52,627 nt of DNA, taken from positions 1 through 52,627 of the forward strand of contig JALWPK010000192.1 in assembly GCA_026995045.1 (NCBI GenBank), read 5' to 3'. Each line of letters begins with the position of its first letter. The first letter of the stretch is position 1. This DNA is from Gammaproteobacteria bacterium (lineage in GTDB: Bacteria > Pseudomonadota > Gammaproteobacteria > SZUA-229). The notes under the pieces were generated by a model. That model searched no databases, had not been told where the DNA came from, and worked only from the letters and a program-made list of their open reading frames with translations. The position numbers were made by a program, and so were the translations under genes. This document shows positions 26,540 through 35,036 of the stretch, piece by piece.

Positions 26540-27784
26540 ATGCACGAATTTACGCTTTTGTTTTTGCTGATGCTGGCGGTTTCGCTGACGCTGCGCTTCT
26601 GGCTGTCACAACGCCAGATCAACCATGTGCTGGCGCATCAGGCCGAGGTGCCCACAGCGTTCGCCGGCAAGATTTCCCTGCCGGAACACCAGAAAGCCGC
26701 CGATTACACCATTACCAAAACCCGTTTTGGCCGCCTGCCGATGCTATACGATGCCGGCCTGCTGCTGTTGTGGACGCTGGGCGGCGGGCTGGACTGGCTG
26801 GATCAGACCGTGCGCGCGCTGGGCTACAGTGAAATCGTCACCGGCATTATTGTACTGCTCGGCTTCGCGCTGATTTCATCCCTGCTGGATTTGCCGTTTT
26901 CCATCTACAGCACCTTCGTCATCGAGGAAAAATTCGGCTTCAACCGCACCACGCCCAAAACCTTTGTCATTGACATGCTCAAGGGCGCCATGCTGGGTTT
27001 CATTATTGGCGCGCCGCTGCTGTATGTCATTTTGTGGCTGATGCAGCAGATGGGCGACATGTGGTGGATATACACCTGGATTGTGCTGACCGCATTCAGT
27101 CTGTTGATGATGTGGATTTACCCGACCTGGATCGCTCCCCTGTTCAACAAGTTTGAACCGCTGGAAGACGGCGAAACCCTGAGGCGCGTCAAATCGCTGC
27201 TGGAGCGTTGCGGTTTCAGCAGCAATGGCGTGTTTGTGATTGACGGCTCCAAACGCTCGTCGCACGGCAACGCCTATTTTTCCGGCTTTGGTAAAAACAA
27301 GCGCATTGTGTTCTACGACACGCTGCTGAAAATGCTCGACGACGACCAGCTGGAAGCGGTGCTGGCGCACGAGCTGGGGCATTTCAAAAAGAAACATATC
27401 GTGCAGGGCATGCTGATTTCGTTCGTCACCACTTTCATCGGGCTGGCGATTCTGGCCTGGCTAATGAAAAACGACTGGTTCTATCACGCGCTTGGCGTGA
27501 GCACGCCTTCAACCTATATGGCGCTGCTGCTGTTCATGATTGTGTCGCCGGTGTTCACTTTCATCCTCAGCCCGTTGATGAGCATGTTCTCGCGCAAGAA
27601 CGAGTTCGAGGCCGACGCCTTTGCCGCCGAGCAAACCGACGCCAGCAACCTGATCACCGCGCTGGTCGGCCTGTACCGTGAAAACGCCAGCACCCTGACG
27701 CCAGACCCCTTGTATTCTGCATTTTATGACTCCCACCCACCGGCGCCAGTGCGCATTGCACACTTGAACGCCCAGACACAATAG
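26540..27784 (+). CDS. M48-family zinc endopeptidase (Ste24/CAAX protease type)
   Basis: A 414-aa polytopic inner-membrane metalloprotease. The N-terminal CAAX-protease-1 type domain (about 20-205) has several membrane helices and FVIEEKFGFNRTT; the zinc site is HELGH (277-281) with a third ligand Glu in KNEFEADAFAAEQ near 355. The HGNAYFSGFG loop before the zinc site is typical. Eukaryotic relatives cleave prenylated proteins; bacterial ones are thought to act in membrane-protein quality control. First of a cluster with cytochrome c, phhB and rsgA. Confidence 0.9.
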   Translation: MHEFTLLFLLMLAVSLTLRFWLSQRQINHVLAHQAEVPTAFAGKISLPEHQKAADYTITKTRFGRLPMLYDAGLLLLWTLGGGLDWLDQTVRALGYSEIVTGIIVLLGFALISSLLDLPFSIYSTFVIEEKFGFNRTTPKTFVIDMLKGAMLGFIIGAPLLYVILWLMQQMGDMWWIYTWIVLTAFSLLMMWIYPTWIAPLFNKFEPLEDGETLRRVKSLLERCGFSSNGVFVIDGSKRSSHGNAYFSGFGKNKRIVFYDTLLKMLDDDQLEAVLAHELGHFKKKHIVQGMLISFVTTFIGLAILAWLMKNDWFYHALGVSTPSTYMALLLFMIVSPVFTFILSPLMSMFSRKNEFEADAFAAEQTDASNLITALVGLYRENASTLTPDPLYSAFYDSHPPAPVRIAHLNAQTQ

Positions 27785-27793
27785 GCATACAAC

Positions 27794-28078
27794 ATGAAAA
27801 CTCCCATACTCGTTTTTTTGAGCTTGTTGGCTGCCAGCCATGCGGCGCTGGCGACTGATGCAGACAAACAGCTTGCGCATGGTGAAAAACTGCATAACAG
27901 CCACTGCGTAAAATGCCATACCGACCAGGTCTATACCCGCGACAACCGCTTCGTCAAAACCCTGAACGCGCTGGGCAAGCAGGTGCGCCGCTGCAAGGAC
28001 AACACCGGCGCGACCTGGTTTGATGACGATACCGACGCGGTGGTGCGTTTTCTCAACACCCGGTATTACAAGTTCTGA
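27794..28078 (+). CDS. Small periplasmic c-type cytochrome without a Met ligand
   Basis: A 94-aa exported protein: signal peptide (TPILVFLSLLAASHAALA) and one haem site C38-VK-C41-H42. After the haem motif the mature protein has neither Met nor His; the only sulfur or nitrogen candidates are Cys near 68 (VRRCKDN), Lys and Tyr. The C-terminus WFDDDTDAVVRFLNTRYYKF is distinctive. Electron partner unknown. It ends 1 bp before phhB begins. Confidence 0.85.
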   Translation: MKTPILVFLSLLAASHAALATDADKQLAHGEKLHNSHCVKCHTDQVYTRDNRFVKTLNALGKQVRRCKDNTGATWFDDDTDAVVRFLNTRYYKF

Positions 28079-28079
28079 C

Positions 28080-28409
28080 ATGCCCGAACTGTCGCAACAG
28101 CAATGCCAGCGTGACGCCAGCCTGCTCGACGACAGCGAGATTGACGCACTGATGCAAGAGCTGCACGGTGACTGGCGACTGGAAGACAACAACCGCGCCA
28201 TCACACGGCGCTTTCGTTTTGACAATTATTACCAGACTGTCGCCTTCATCAACGCGGCTGTTCAGATTGCGCACAAACAGGATCACCACCCGGATATCAG
28301 TTTTGGCTACAATCAATGCGTGGTGCGCTACAGCACCCACAGCGTTGGCGGCCTGTCGCTGAATGATTTTATCTGCGCCGCAAAAATTGATCTCATCAAT
28401 GCCCTGTAG
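28080..28409 (+). CDS. phhB: Pterin-4a-carbinolamine dehydratase
   Basis: Dehydrates 4a-hydroxytetrahydropterin in pterin recycling. The 109-aa product carries the family active site: HH-P-D (H69, H70) and STHSVGGLSLNDF with H87. The ATG at 28080 follows the cytochrome stop by one base. No phenylalanine hydroxylase gene is in view, so its role here, perhaps molybdopterin- or tetrahydropterin-linked, is open. Confidence 0.92.
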   Translation: MPELSQQQCQRDASLLDDSEIDALMQELHGDWRLEDNNRAITRRFRFDNYYQTVAFINAAVQIAHKQDHHPDISFGYNQCVVRYSTHSVGGLSLNDFICAAKIDLINAL

Positions 28410-28412
28410 TTC

Positions 28413-29372
28413 ATGAACAAACGCCGCCTGTCACACAATCAGCGGCGACGCATCGCGCAGCAGCAATCGCGCAAACTTGAGCTGGAAGGCGCGCTTGAAG
28501 GAACGGTGATTACCCACTATGGCAAGGAAGTCACGGTTGAAGACGAACAACAGCGGCTGCACCAGTGCAAGCTGCGACAAAACCTTGGCGACCTGGTTTG
28601 CGGCGACCGCGTCAGTTTCCAACCGCAGGGTGAAAATGCCCACGGCGTGGTGCTGGCGATTCATCCTCGCAACAACCTGCTGCAAAAAACTGGCTTTGGC
28701 GGCAAGGCCAAGCCGGTGGCCGCCAATATTGATCAGGTGCTGATTGTCAGCGCCGTGCAACCGGCGCCCAATCCTTATCTGATCGACCGCTACATTGTCG
28801 CCACCGAGAACCTGCCCGCCAAAGCGATTCTGCTGTTGAACAAAATCGATCTTGGTGACGAAGCACAAACCCTGCTGGCACAACTACAGCAAAACTATCA
28901 GGATATCGGTTTGACCATTCTCCCCGCCAGCGCCAAAACCGGGCAAGGCATCGACGAGTTGAAAACCCTGCTGCAAGATCACACCAGTATTTTTGTCGGT
29001 CTGTCCGGCGTGGGCAAATCTTCACTGGTCAATAGCGTGATTCCCGATGCTGACATCAAGGTGGGCGAAGTCTCCCGCGCCAGCCAGGAAGGCACACACA
29101 CCACAACCGTTTCAACCCTGTACCACCTACCCAGCGGCGGCGACCTGATCGACTCGCCTGGCGTGCGCGACTTCACGCCTATCATTGAAAATCGCCAGCA
29201 AATCCTCAACGGTTTTGCCGAGCTGCGTAAATACGCCGGACTGTGCAAGTTCAACGACTGCACACATACCAGCGAGCCCGGTTGCGCGGTCAGGCAGGCG
29301 ATTGAAAACGGCGAAATCAATCCGCAGCGTTTGCAGAGTTATCAGCATATGCTGAAAGACCTGGAAGAATAG
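28413..29372 (+). CDS. rsgA: Ribosome small-subunit-dependent GTPase A
   Basis: Circularly permuted GTPase that checks the decoding centre during 30S maturation. The 319-aa product has an OB domain (about 25-105), G4 NKID (143-146) before G1 GLSGVGKSS (196-204) and G3 DSPG (247-250), and a zinc knuckle from C278, C283, H285 and C291. Starts 3 bp after phhB. Confidence 0.97.
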   Translation: MNKRRLSHNQRRRIAQQQSRKLELEGALEGTVITHYGKEVTVEDEQQRLHQCKLRQNLGDLVCGDRVSFQPQGENAHGVVLAIHPRNNLLQKTGFGGKAKPVAANIDQVLIVSAVQPAPNPYLIDRYIVATENLPAKAILLLNKIDLGDEAQTLLAQLQQNYQDIGLTILPASAKTGQGIDELKTLLQDHTSIFVGLSGVGKSSLVNSVIPDADIKVGEVSRASQEGTHTTTVSTLYHLPSGGDLIDSPGVRDFTPIIENRQQILNGFAELRKYAGLCKFNDCTHTSEPGCAVRQAIENGEINPQRLQSYQHMLKDLEE

Positions 29373-29408
29373 GCGCCGATCTCACAGGTGCCTGCAAGCT
29401 GACGTCTG

Positions 29409-29867
29409 TCAGCGCTTGCGCCTGGCGCGAAAAAAGTTTTGCAGCATTTCCCGACTGTTGTCCGCCAGCACCCCTGACACCACTTCAAAGCGGTGGTTAT
29501 GATTGCCTGCTTGCAGCAAGTCAAACGCACCGCCCAGCGCGCCGGTGCGCGGGTCGCTTGTGCCGAACACCACTTTGGATACACGCGCGTGAATCATCGC
29601 GCCAACGCACATCGCGCACGGCTCCAGCGTGACGTACAGCGTCGTATCCACCAGACGATAATTACCCAGCGCTTCACCGGCGCGGCGCAGGGCGACAATT
29701 TCCGCGTGTGCGGTGGCGTCGTTGGCGCCAATTGGCTGATTAAAGCCTTCGGCCACCAGCGCATCGTTTTTAACGATAACGGCGCCCACCGGCACTTCGC
29801 CCGCCGCCTCCGCCTGCGCCGCCAGTTGCAGGGCGCGCCGCATCCAGTTTTCGTCTGCCATACTCAT
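29409..29867 (-). CDS. tadA: tRNA-specific adenosine deaminase
   Basis: Deaminates A34 to inosine in tRNA-Arg(ACG). The 152-aa product has the zinc and proton-shuttle motif H54-A-E56 and PC84-AM-C87-VGA, with RVSKVVFGTSDPRTGALG typical of TadA. Several starts lie close together (TTG 29870, ATG 29867, ATG 29861); none has a clear ribosome site. Convergent with rsgA. Confidence 0.94.
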   Translation of the reverse strand: MSMADENWMRRALQLAAQAEAAGEVPVGAVIVKNDALVAEGFNQPIGANDATAHAEIVALRRAGEALGNYRLVDTTLYVTLEPCAMCVGAMIHARVSKVVFGTSDPRTGALGGAFDLLQAGNHNHRFEVVSGVLADNSREMLQNFFRARRKR

Positions 29868-30009
29868 CAATCGTAACGGTTTTCGTGCAGGCAGTTTATC
29901 AGCTTGGCGCCCTGCTGTTGCCGCCCGGCTTCTCGCCAGTGCTGTATATCATGCTTTGACACGTTATAATGCGCGGCTGATTCATCATGCTCTGAGTGGA
30001 GGGTTATCC

Positions 30010-30429
30010 GTGGCAGCAAATAAAGCGCGAGTGTACTTTGGCCTGGCCGGCTACAATTTTGATCCCGACATTGTCACCCAGGCGCTGGGCATTGAACCGA
30101 CCTCGGTCGACGCCACCGGCATGCGCGCCAGCATCGACAAGCCCGCCATCAGCTCATGGGAGTTATCCAGTGAAACCGTCAGTGGTGGTGAAATTGATGT
30201 CTACGAACTGACCAACGAACTCATCAAGCAAATCGAACCCGCCAAGGACAAAATCAAGCAGATTATGGAAAGCCACAACCTGTCGCCCAGAATCTGCGCG
30301 GTGCTGACCCTGTCCTGTGATCAGGACACAATCGCGCCCGATGTTGGCTTCGGCGCAAGAACCATCCGCTTCCTGTCCGAAATCGGCGCCTTTATCAACG
30401 TGGAATACAAGCTGCAGGATCGGAGCTAG
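30010..30429 (+). CDS. DUF4279 domain protein
   Basis: A 139-aa cytosolic protein with the DUF4279 layout: VYFGLAGYNFDPDIVTQALG (early), SSWELSSETVSGGEIDVYEL, and a C-terminal FLSEIGAFINVEYKL. Function unknown. I place the start at GTG 30010 because GGAGGG lies 6 nt before it; an in-frame ATG at 29956 would add 18 residues of non-family sequence. The preceding tadA gene is divergent and the following gene is convergent, so it stands alone. Confidence 0.75.
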   Translation: MAANKARVYFGLAGYNFDPDIVTQALGIEPTSVDATGMRASIDKPAISSWELSSETVSGGEIDVYELTNELIKQIEPAKDKIKQIMESHNLSPRICAVLTLSCDQDTIAPDVGFGARTIRFLSEIGAFINVEYKLQDRS

Positions 30430-30473
30430 GACAAGGCAGCGTTAACTGCCTGCAAGCTGTCAGGCATCGACAA

Positions 30474-31502
30474 TCAGGCGTCGGTCTGTGCGCCCACTGT
30501 TTGTATTTGCTCACGCGCCAGCGCCAGTTGCTGCTGGCAATGTTCAAGAAAACGCGGCTGACAACTGTCGCCGAAGCATTCAATAATCACTTCCAGTTCA
30601 TCCGCTGCTTCTTCAGTGATGGCGGCATCCTGTCGCATTTCACCCAGAACGCGCTTGGCGGTGGCCATGTTGATGCGGCAGATGTTGGCAAGATGGATAG
30701 ACAGTTGCTGCGCCATGCTGGTGTCCAGCGAAGCATCGTAGGCGCGAATCGCTTCTTCAATGCGATCCGGATTGCCTTCTGACTCACCCAGGTTTTGGAG
30801 CACGGCGCCACGGTTGTTATGCGTGGCCATCAGTTCGATTCCGGTATTTTCCTCATCCAGTTCAGTCAACGCATTCTTGAACGCCACGACTGACTTTTGC
30901 AGGGTGCGATTGCCTTTCAGCATCATGCCATGCTGATGAAAAGTAATGCCAAGCAGGTGCATGGTCAACGCCCATTCAATCGGGTTGTCCTGGCGCGTCC
31001 ACACCAGCAAGGCATTGGTTGCCGCATCGACCGCCGCTTTCATCGGCGCGGCGCTTTGCCGCCGGATGCCGAGCGCATGGCTGGCCGCAGCCAGTCCATA
31101 TTGCGTCCACGCCCACTCCTCGGGCGTATCTTCCTGGCTGTAGATTTCCAGCGCAGCATTGAATGCCTTGACCGCTTCTTCATAGCCGGCATCATCCTGT
31201 TCCTGCTGGGCGCGCGCCGCCAGCAAGTTGCCGTACGTATTATACAGGGCGGCTGTCTCGACACTTTTGTCCTGCTCGTTAATCATGCCGCGCAGGTTGT
31301 CGCAGGACTCATCGGGTATGCGGGCAAGTTCAGCCGGCAATTCAAAACTGCCCTGGGTGTGAATAAAGTTATCGTGCAGAATTTCGTGTCTGTCTTGCGC
31401 CGCCTGCTCTGTCTGCTGCGGAAACAGTTCAGAGTAATGCCTGACAGCGCGCTGCAACGCGCGGTTTGCCGGATAGACGATAAAGGTTTCAGTGAATTTC
31501 AT
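30474..31502 (-). CDS. TPR-like helical repeat protein
   Basis: Not assigned to a named family. The 342-aa protein has no signal peptide or membrane helix. From about residue 85 it shows repeated helical pairs with TPR-like spacing (ALYNTYGNLLAARAQ, WAWTQYGLAAASHALG, EWALTMHLLGITFHQHG, MATHNNRGAVLQNLGE, LSIHLANICRINMATAKRVL). It overlaps the FKBP gene by 14 nt, so the two are probably made together; a role as a protein-binding scaffold is inference. Confidence 0.7.
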   Translation of the reverse strand: MKFTETFIVYPANRALQRAVRHYSELFPQQTEQAAQDRHEILHDNFIHTQGSFELPAELARIPDESCDNLRGMINEQDKSVETAALYNTYGNLLAARAQQEQDDAGYEEAVKAFNAALEIYSQEDTPEEWAWTQYGLAAASHALGIRRQSAAPMKAAVDAATNALLVWTRQDNPIEWALTMHLLGITFHQHGMMLKGNRTLQKSVVAFKNALTELDEENTGIELMATHNNRGAVLQNLGESEGNPDRIEEAIRAYDASLDTSMAQQLSIHLANICRINMATAKRVLGEMRQDAAITEEAADELEVIIECFGDSCQPRFLEHCQQQLALAREQIQTVGAQTDA

Positions 31503-32007
31503 TGATTGCTGGCCCCTTCAATACGTCCGGCCCTTCGTCATCGATGGGGCCGCCCGCCTCGATTTCTTCGTCGGTCGCGTCGCGCACCGACAGGATTTCG
31601 ATAACGAAAAGCAGCTCACGGCCACACAACGGATTGTTGCCATCAACGGTCAGGGTTTTGTCATCCATGCGGGTGACAATAAAGTTTTTGGCTTCGCCCT
31701 TTTCGTTTTCCATGATAATCGTCATGCCGATTTCGCGATATTCTTCTGGCACGTTCTCGATGAGATCGGTAAACACCAGCGACTCGTCTCGCGGGCCGTA
31801 GATCTGGGTGCCACTGAATGGCACTTCAATGGTTTCACCGGCGCGGCGACCCTGCAGCTGCGCTTCCACTTCCTCGGACAGCACTTCATTGATGCCGTGA
31901 ACATAGCCCAGCGGGTATTCGACGCCGGTTAACACATCGCCGGTTTTTTCGTCGATGATTTTGTAGCTAAGCTCTACGTACTTGTTGTCTTCGATAATGT
32001 CTGACAT
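31489..32007 (-). CDS. SlyD-like FKBP-type peptidyl-prolyl isomerase
   Basis: A 172-aa cytosolic isomerase/chaperone with the SlyD pattern: an FKBP half (YVELSYKIIDEKTGDVLTG, PLGYVHGINEVLSEEVEAQL), an inserted flap domain (about 65-125) and the returning strand (FIVTRMDDKTLTVDGNNPLC, then ELLFVIEILSVRDATDEE). The His/Cys-rich metal-binding tail of E. coli SlyD is absent, so a nickel role is unlikely. Middle gene of the 32024-31489-30474 set. Confidence 0.85.
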   Translation of the reverse strand: MSDIIEDNKYVELSYKIIDEKTGDVLTGVEYPLGYVHGINEVLSEEVEAQLQGRRAGETIEVPFSGTQIYGPRDESLVFTDLIENVPEEYREIGMTIIMENEKGEAKNFIVTRMDDKTLTVDGNNPLCGRELLFVIEILSVRDATDEEIEAGGPIDDEGPDVLKGPAINEIH

Positions 32008-32023
32008 ACTGATACCGGATAGA

Positions 32024-32374
32024 TTAAAACAGTGTGCAACCGAAAATTTTCACGTTTTCTTCTTCGTAACCCAGCACCAGTCGCCCCAGCCACTCACCTT
32101 CTTTCTTTTTATGGTACTGGCGGAACAACACGGTGACATAACCATCACGCCGGATTAAACCCAGCACGTCATATTTCTCGGAGAGATTCTGCGCCAGATC
32201 GCTGCGTGCGAACTGCTTGCCAAGCTCCATCTCGTTGGCGCTCGCCCTGAATGAGCGTGAAAAATTCTTGATGAACATCAGGTAGTTTTTATTGTTGGAA
32301 TACTTGATAAGGTCTTCCCACCAGGGCCTGGCGATTTCAAGAATCTCCTCATCGGTTTGTTCTGTAATATTCAT
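32024..32374 (-). CDS. Conserved hypothetical protein, 116 aa, downstream of aprMBA
   Basis: Not recognised. The protein is soluble and charged: helix-rich N-terminus (TDEEILEIARPWWEDLIKYS), then strands LGLIRRDGYVTVLFRQYHKK and WLGRLVLGYEEENVKIFGCT. No signal peptide, membrane helix or metal motif. It begins a three-gene set with the FKBP and TPR-like genes (gaps 16 bp and a 14-nt overlap), about 270 bp after aprA in the same direction. Confidence 0.7.
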   Translation of the reverse strand: MNITEQTDEEILEIARPWWEDLIKYSNNKNYLMFIKNFSRSFRASANEMELGKQFARSDLAQNLSEKYDVLGLIRRDGYVTVLFRQYHKKKEGEWLGRLVLGYEEENVKIFGCTLF

Positions 32375-32545
32375 AACATTGATACCTGATACTGAATGAA
32401 TTCGTTAGTTGAACAGCAGCCGAGAATACGACCACTATTTCCTGGCCAGCCATGTGCGGCCGAACCCTGTTGATAAAGAAGGCCGGCTACATCACACGCC
32501 TTCTCCAACCTATGAAGCGAGGCAAGAAAAACACCCCGCACAGAC

Positions 32546-32571
32546 AAAAAAAGACCAATAAACCATTGGCC
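32546..32571 (-). terminator. Distal intrinsic terminator after aprA
   Basis: On the minus strand GGCCAAT (32571-32565), loop GGTTT, ATTGGTC (32559-32553), one G-T pair, followed by seven Ts (32552-32546). About 75 bp past the aprA stop; the plus-strand side also ends in T-rich sequence. Likely ends the aprMBA transcript. Confidence 0.8.
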
Positions 32572-32597
32572 TTTTCTTGTAAAAAAAACAGGGAGGC

Positions 32598-32624
32598 ATC
32601 CCGACCGGCCACGCCGGCCGGGAT
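32598..32624 (-). terminator. Proximal GC-rich hairpin after aprA
   Basis: Arms 32613-32624 and 32598-32609 pair over 12 bp with one mismatch and a 3-nt loop. Eight Ts on the minus strand (32588-32581) begin about ten bases later. Lies 20 bp after the aprA stop. Together with 32546-32571 it gives a double barrier or a 3'-end stabiliser for the abundant apr mRNA. Confidence 0.6.
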
Positions 32625-32643
32625 CACTCCTTACACCTTGGAA

Positions 32644-34530
32644 TCAGGCGGCGTCCTTGTCTTCTTCGTCATCAATCAGATGATAAAGCGGCGCCTTCTC
32701 CATGGTGTATTCGCCGGTTTCCGGATCGCGGCGAGATACAGTCAGCACGTGCCAGTTCTCGTCATCGAGCTTCATAAAGTCGCCACGATAGTAGTAACCC
32801 GGCCAGCGAGTTTCTTCACGGAACAGGGTGTGCTGAATAACAGCTTCTGAAGTCATGATGCGATGCTTCAGCTCCCATGCGCGCAGCAGCTCATGAATGT
32901 CTTCAGCAGCGATGCCGTTTTCCCAGTCTTCTTCAAGAATTTTCAGTTTCTTGAGGCCGATGTTCAACAGCTTGTCGTTGGTCATGTAGCTAACCGTTAC
33001 ACCACCGCAGTACTCGTCCATCAGCTTCTGCAGACGGTCAAGACCCTGACGCGGGTTGATGTAGTGCGGATTAACCGTACCGGCGGTAATCGCATTGCGA
33101 TATACACGGTAGGTTTCCATCGGCTTGTAGATTTCCTGACGACGCTTGTCGATCTGCGCCTGGGAAACAACAATGCCTTCGGCCTTGCCATCGTCGATGA
33201 ACTTGCAAGCAGCTTTTGCCGCCAGACGGCCTTCTGTGAAAGAGCCGGATGAGAACGCGTGCGGCGTACCGCCAACAGCATCACCCGCGCCGAACAGACC
33301 TTCAACCGTGGTCATACGATTGTAGCCCCAATAGTACTCCGGCGGAGAAACATCTTCCGGGCCTGAGCACCATGCGCCGCAACCGGTAGCGTGTGACCCC
33401 ATAACGTAAGGCTCGGAAGTGGTCAGTTCCGGGTTTTCGTATTTCGGGTCAACGTCGGTAGCCGCCCATAGCACCGCCTGACCAACTGTCATGCCCAGGA
33501 AGTTATGCCAGCCGATTTCTTCGAGATGCGGATCCTGGAAGGCTTCCATGGTAACCATGCGAATCGGACCGCGGCCTGCGTTCACTTCGTTGATGAAAGC
33601 GTGGTTACGCAGACAGGTCGGAATCGGACGGTGGGTGCGGTGAGATACTTCCGGATCCAGGTATTCCTTGCCTACCATCTTCTGCAGGTCAGGGAACCAT
33701 TTGGACTCATACTCTTCGCCGTAACCGTTCTGGGTGTAGGTCTTCAGATGCAGGAAGTATGCGCCTACAGGACCGTAACCGTCCTTGAAGCGAGCCAGTA
33801 CGATCTTGTTTTCCATCTGCGTCATCTTGGCGCCAGCGCCGATCAGCAGACCATAGGCTGAGCCGGAAGACCACGGCGCGTACCATACGCGACCGGCGCC
33901 TTCACCGACTGAGCGCGGCTTGTAGATGTTGGATGCGCCACCTGCGCCGACGATAACAGTCTTGGACTTGAATACGTGGTAGTTGCCGGTGCGCACGTTG
34001 AAGCCAACAGCGCCAGCAACACGATTCGGTTTGCTTTCGTCCATCAACAGGTGCGTTACACAGATGCGGTTGAACACCTTGTCAGCAGATTTCTTGGCGG
34101 CTTCAGCCACGATAGGCTTGTAAGACTCACCGTGAATCATGATCTGCCAGCGACCTTCACGCTGGTAGGCGCCGGTCTTCGGGTTGCGCATCAGCGGCAG
34201 GCCCCATTCTTCAAACTGGTGAACAGCCGAGTCAACATGGCGAGCCATGTCGAACAGCAGGTCTTCACGAACCATGCCCATCAGGTCGATACGCGCATAG
34301 CGTACGTGATCTTCCGGGTTGTTTTCACCGAAGCGGGTGCCCATGTAGCAGTTAATCGCATACAGACCCTGCGCAACCGCACCGGAACGGTCGATGTTTG
34401 CTTTTTCGGCAATAACAATTTTCTTATCCTTGCCCCAGTAACGCGCCTCGAAAGCCGCGCCTGTGCCACCCAGGCCAGCGCCGACAACCAGGACATCGAT
34501 ATTGTCTTCAACGATAGTTTGGTAAGACAT
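32644..34530 (-). CDS. aprA: Adenylylsulfate reductase, alpha subunit
   Basis: FAD subunit of dissimilatory APS reductase; in sulfur oxidisers it runs in reverse, making APS from sulfite and AMP. The 628-aa product has the FAD motif VGAGLGGTGAAFEA (16-29), the substrate-cleft segments NRICVTHLLMDES and SHRTHRPIPTCLRNHAF, and a FAD-domain end GLFGAGDAVGGTPHAFSSGS. It overlaps aprB by one base (TAATG). AprA is common as a phylogenetic marker, so this gene could place the organism. Confidence 0.98.
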   Translation of the reverse strand: MSYQTIVEDNIDVLVVGAGLGGTGAAFEARYWGKDKKIVIAEKANIDRSGAVAQGLYAINCYMGTRFGENNPEDHVRYARIDLMGMVREDLLFDMARHVDSAVHQFEEWGLPLMRNPKTGAYQREGRWQIMIHGESYKPIVAEAAKKSADKVFNRICVTHLLMDESKPNRVAGAVGFNVRTGNYHVFKSKTVIVGAGGASNIYKPRSVGEGAGRVWYAPWSSGSAYGLLIGAGAKMTQMENKIVLARFKDGYGPVGAYFLHLKTYTQNGYGEEYESKWFPDLQKMVGKEYLDPEVSHRTHRPIPTCLRNHAFINEVNAGRGPIRMVTMEAFQDPHLEEIGWHNFLGMTVGQAVLWAATDVDPKYENPELTTSEPYVMGSHATGCGAWCSGPEDVSPPEYYWGYNRMTTVEGLFGAGDAVGGTPHAFSSGSFTEGRLAAKAACKFIDDGKAEGIVVSQAQIDKRRQEIYKPMETYRVYRNAITAGTVNPHYINPRQGLDRLQKLMDEYCGGVTVSYMTNDKLLNIGLKKLKILEEDWENGIAAEDIHELLRAWELKHRIMTSEAVIQHTLFREETRWPGYYYRGDFMKLDDENWHVLTVSRRDPETGEYTMEKAPLYHLIDDEEDKDAA

Positions 34531-35012
34531 TAGTAGTACACCCCTTCTTTCATTGTCAGGCCGTTGGATTCAAGCGTATGCAGACCGCCGTCATCGAGAC
34601 GAATGTACTTCGGCTCGTTGAACAGCAACTGGCTGTCACGCATGTCACTGCTGGGCGCAGACTCGTTCTTCAGTTCAGGAATACAGGTGCCCCACGGCTT
34701 GGTGGTAATCGGCGCCAGCAAATCCCAGTCTTTTTTACCGTTACGGAAAATGATACGCCATGCGATGACGCCCTTTTCCTCATCGCGGCGCACGCGAACA
34801 GAGTGTCCAAGCGGAGCAAAGTCGGCGTAACCGCGCACGTCAATCGCGTTGTGCGGGCAGGCTTTCACACAGGAGTAGCACTCCCAGCACATGTTCGGTT
34901 CGATGTTGTAAGCGCGGCGCAGCGTCTTATCGATGTGCATGATATCTGACGGACAGATATCAACACACTGACCGCAACCATCACAACGGGTCATGTAGAC
35001 AAAAGTAGGCAT
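34530..35012 (-). CDS. aprB: Adenylylsulfate reductase, beta subunit
   Basis: Iron-sulfur subunit, 160 aa. The N-terminal ferredoxin-like part binds two 4Fe-4S clusters through C10, C13, C16, C20 (CDGCGQCVDIC) and C42, C45, C48, C52 (CWECYSCVKAC). The long C-terminal tail (from about 105) wraps around AprA in known structures. Middle gene of aprM-aprB-aprA. Confidence 0.98.
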   Translation of the reverse strand: MPTFVYMTRCDGCGQCVDICPSDIMHIDKTLRRAYNIEPNMCWECYSCVKACPHNAIDVRGYADFAPLGHSVRVRRDEEKGVIAWRIIFRNGKKDWDLLAPITTKPWGTCIPELKNESAPSSDMRDSQLLFNEPKYIRLDDGGLHTLESNGLTMKEGVYY

Positions 35013-35036
35013 TAGTCAATCCTCTCTAGCTTTAAA

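Noticed and set aside
30010..30429. Longer DUF4279 protein starting at 29956
   Set aside because: The GTG at 30010 has a strong GGAGGG site and the extra residues do not fit the family.
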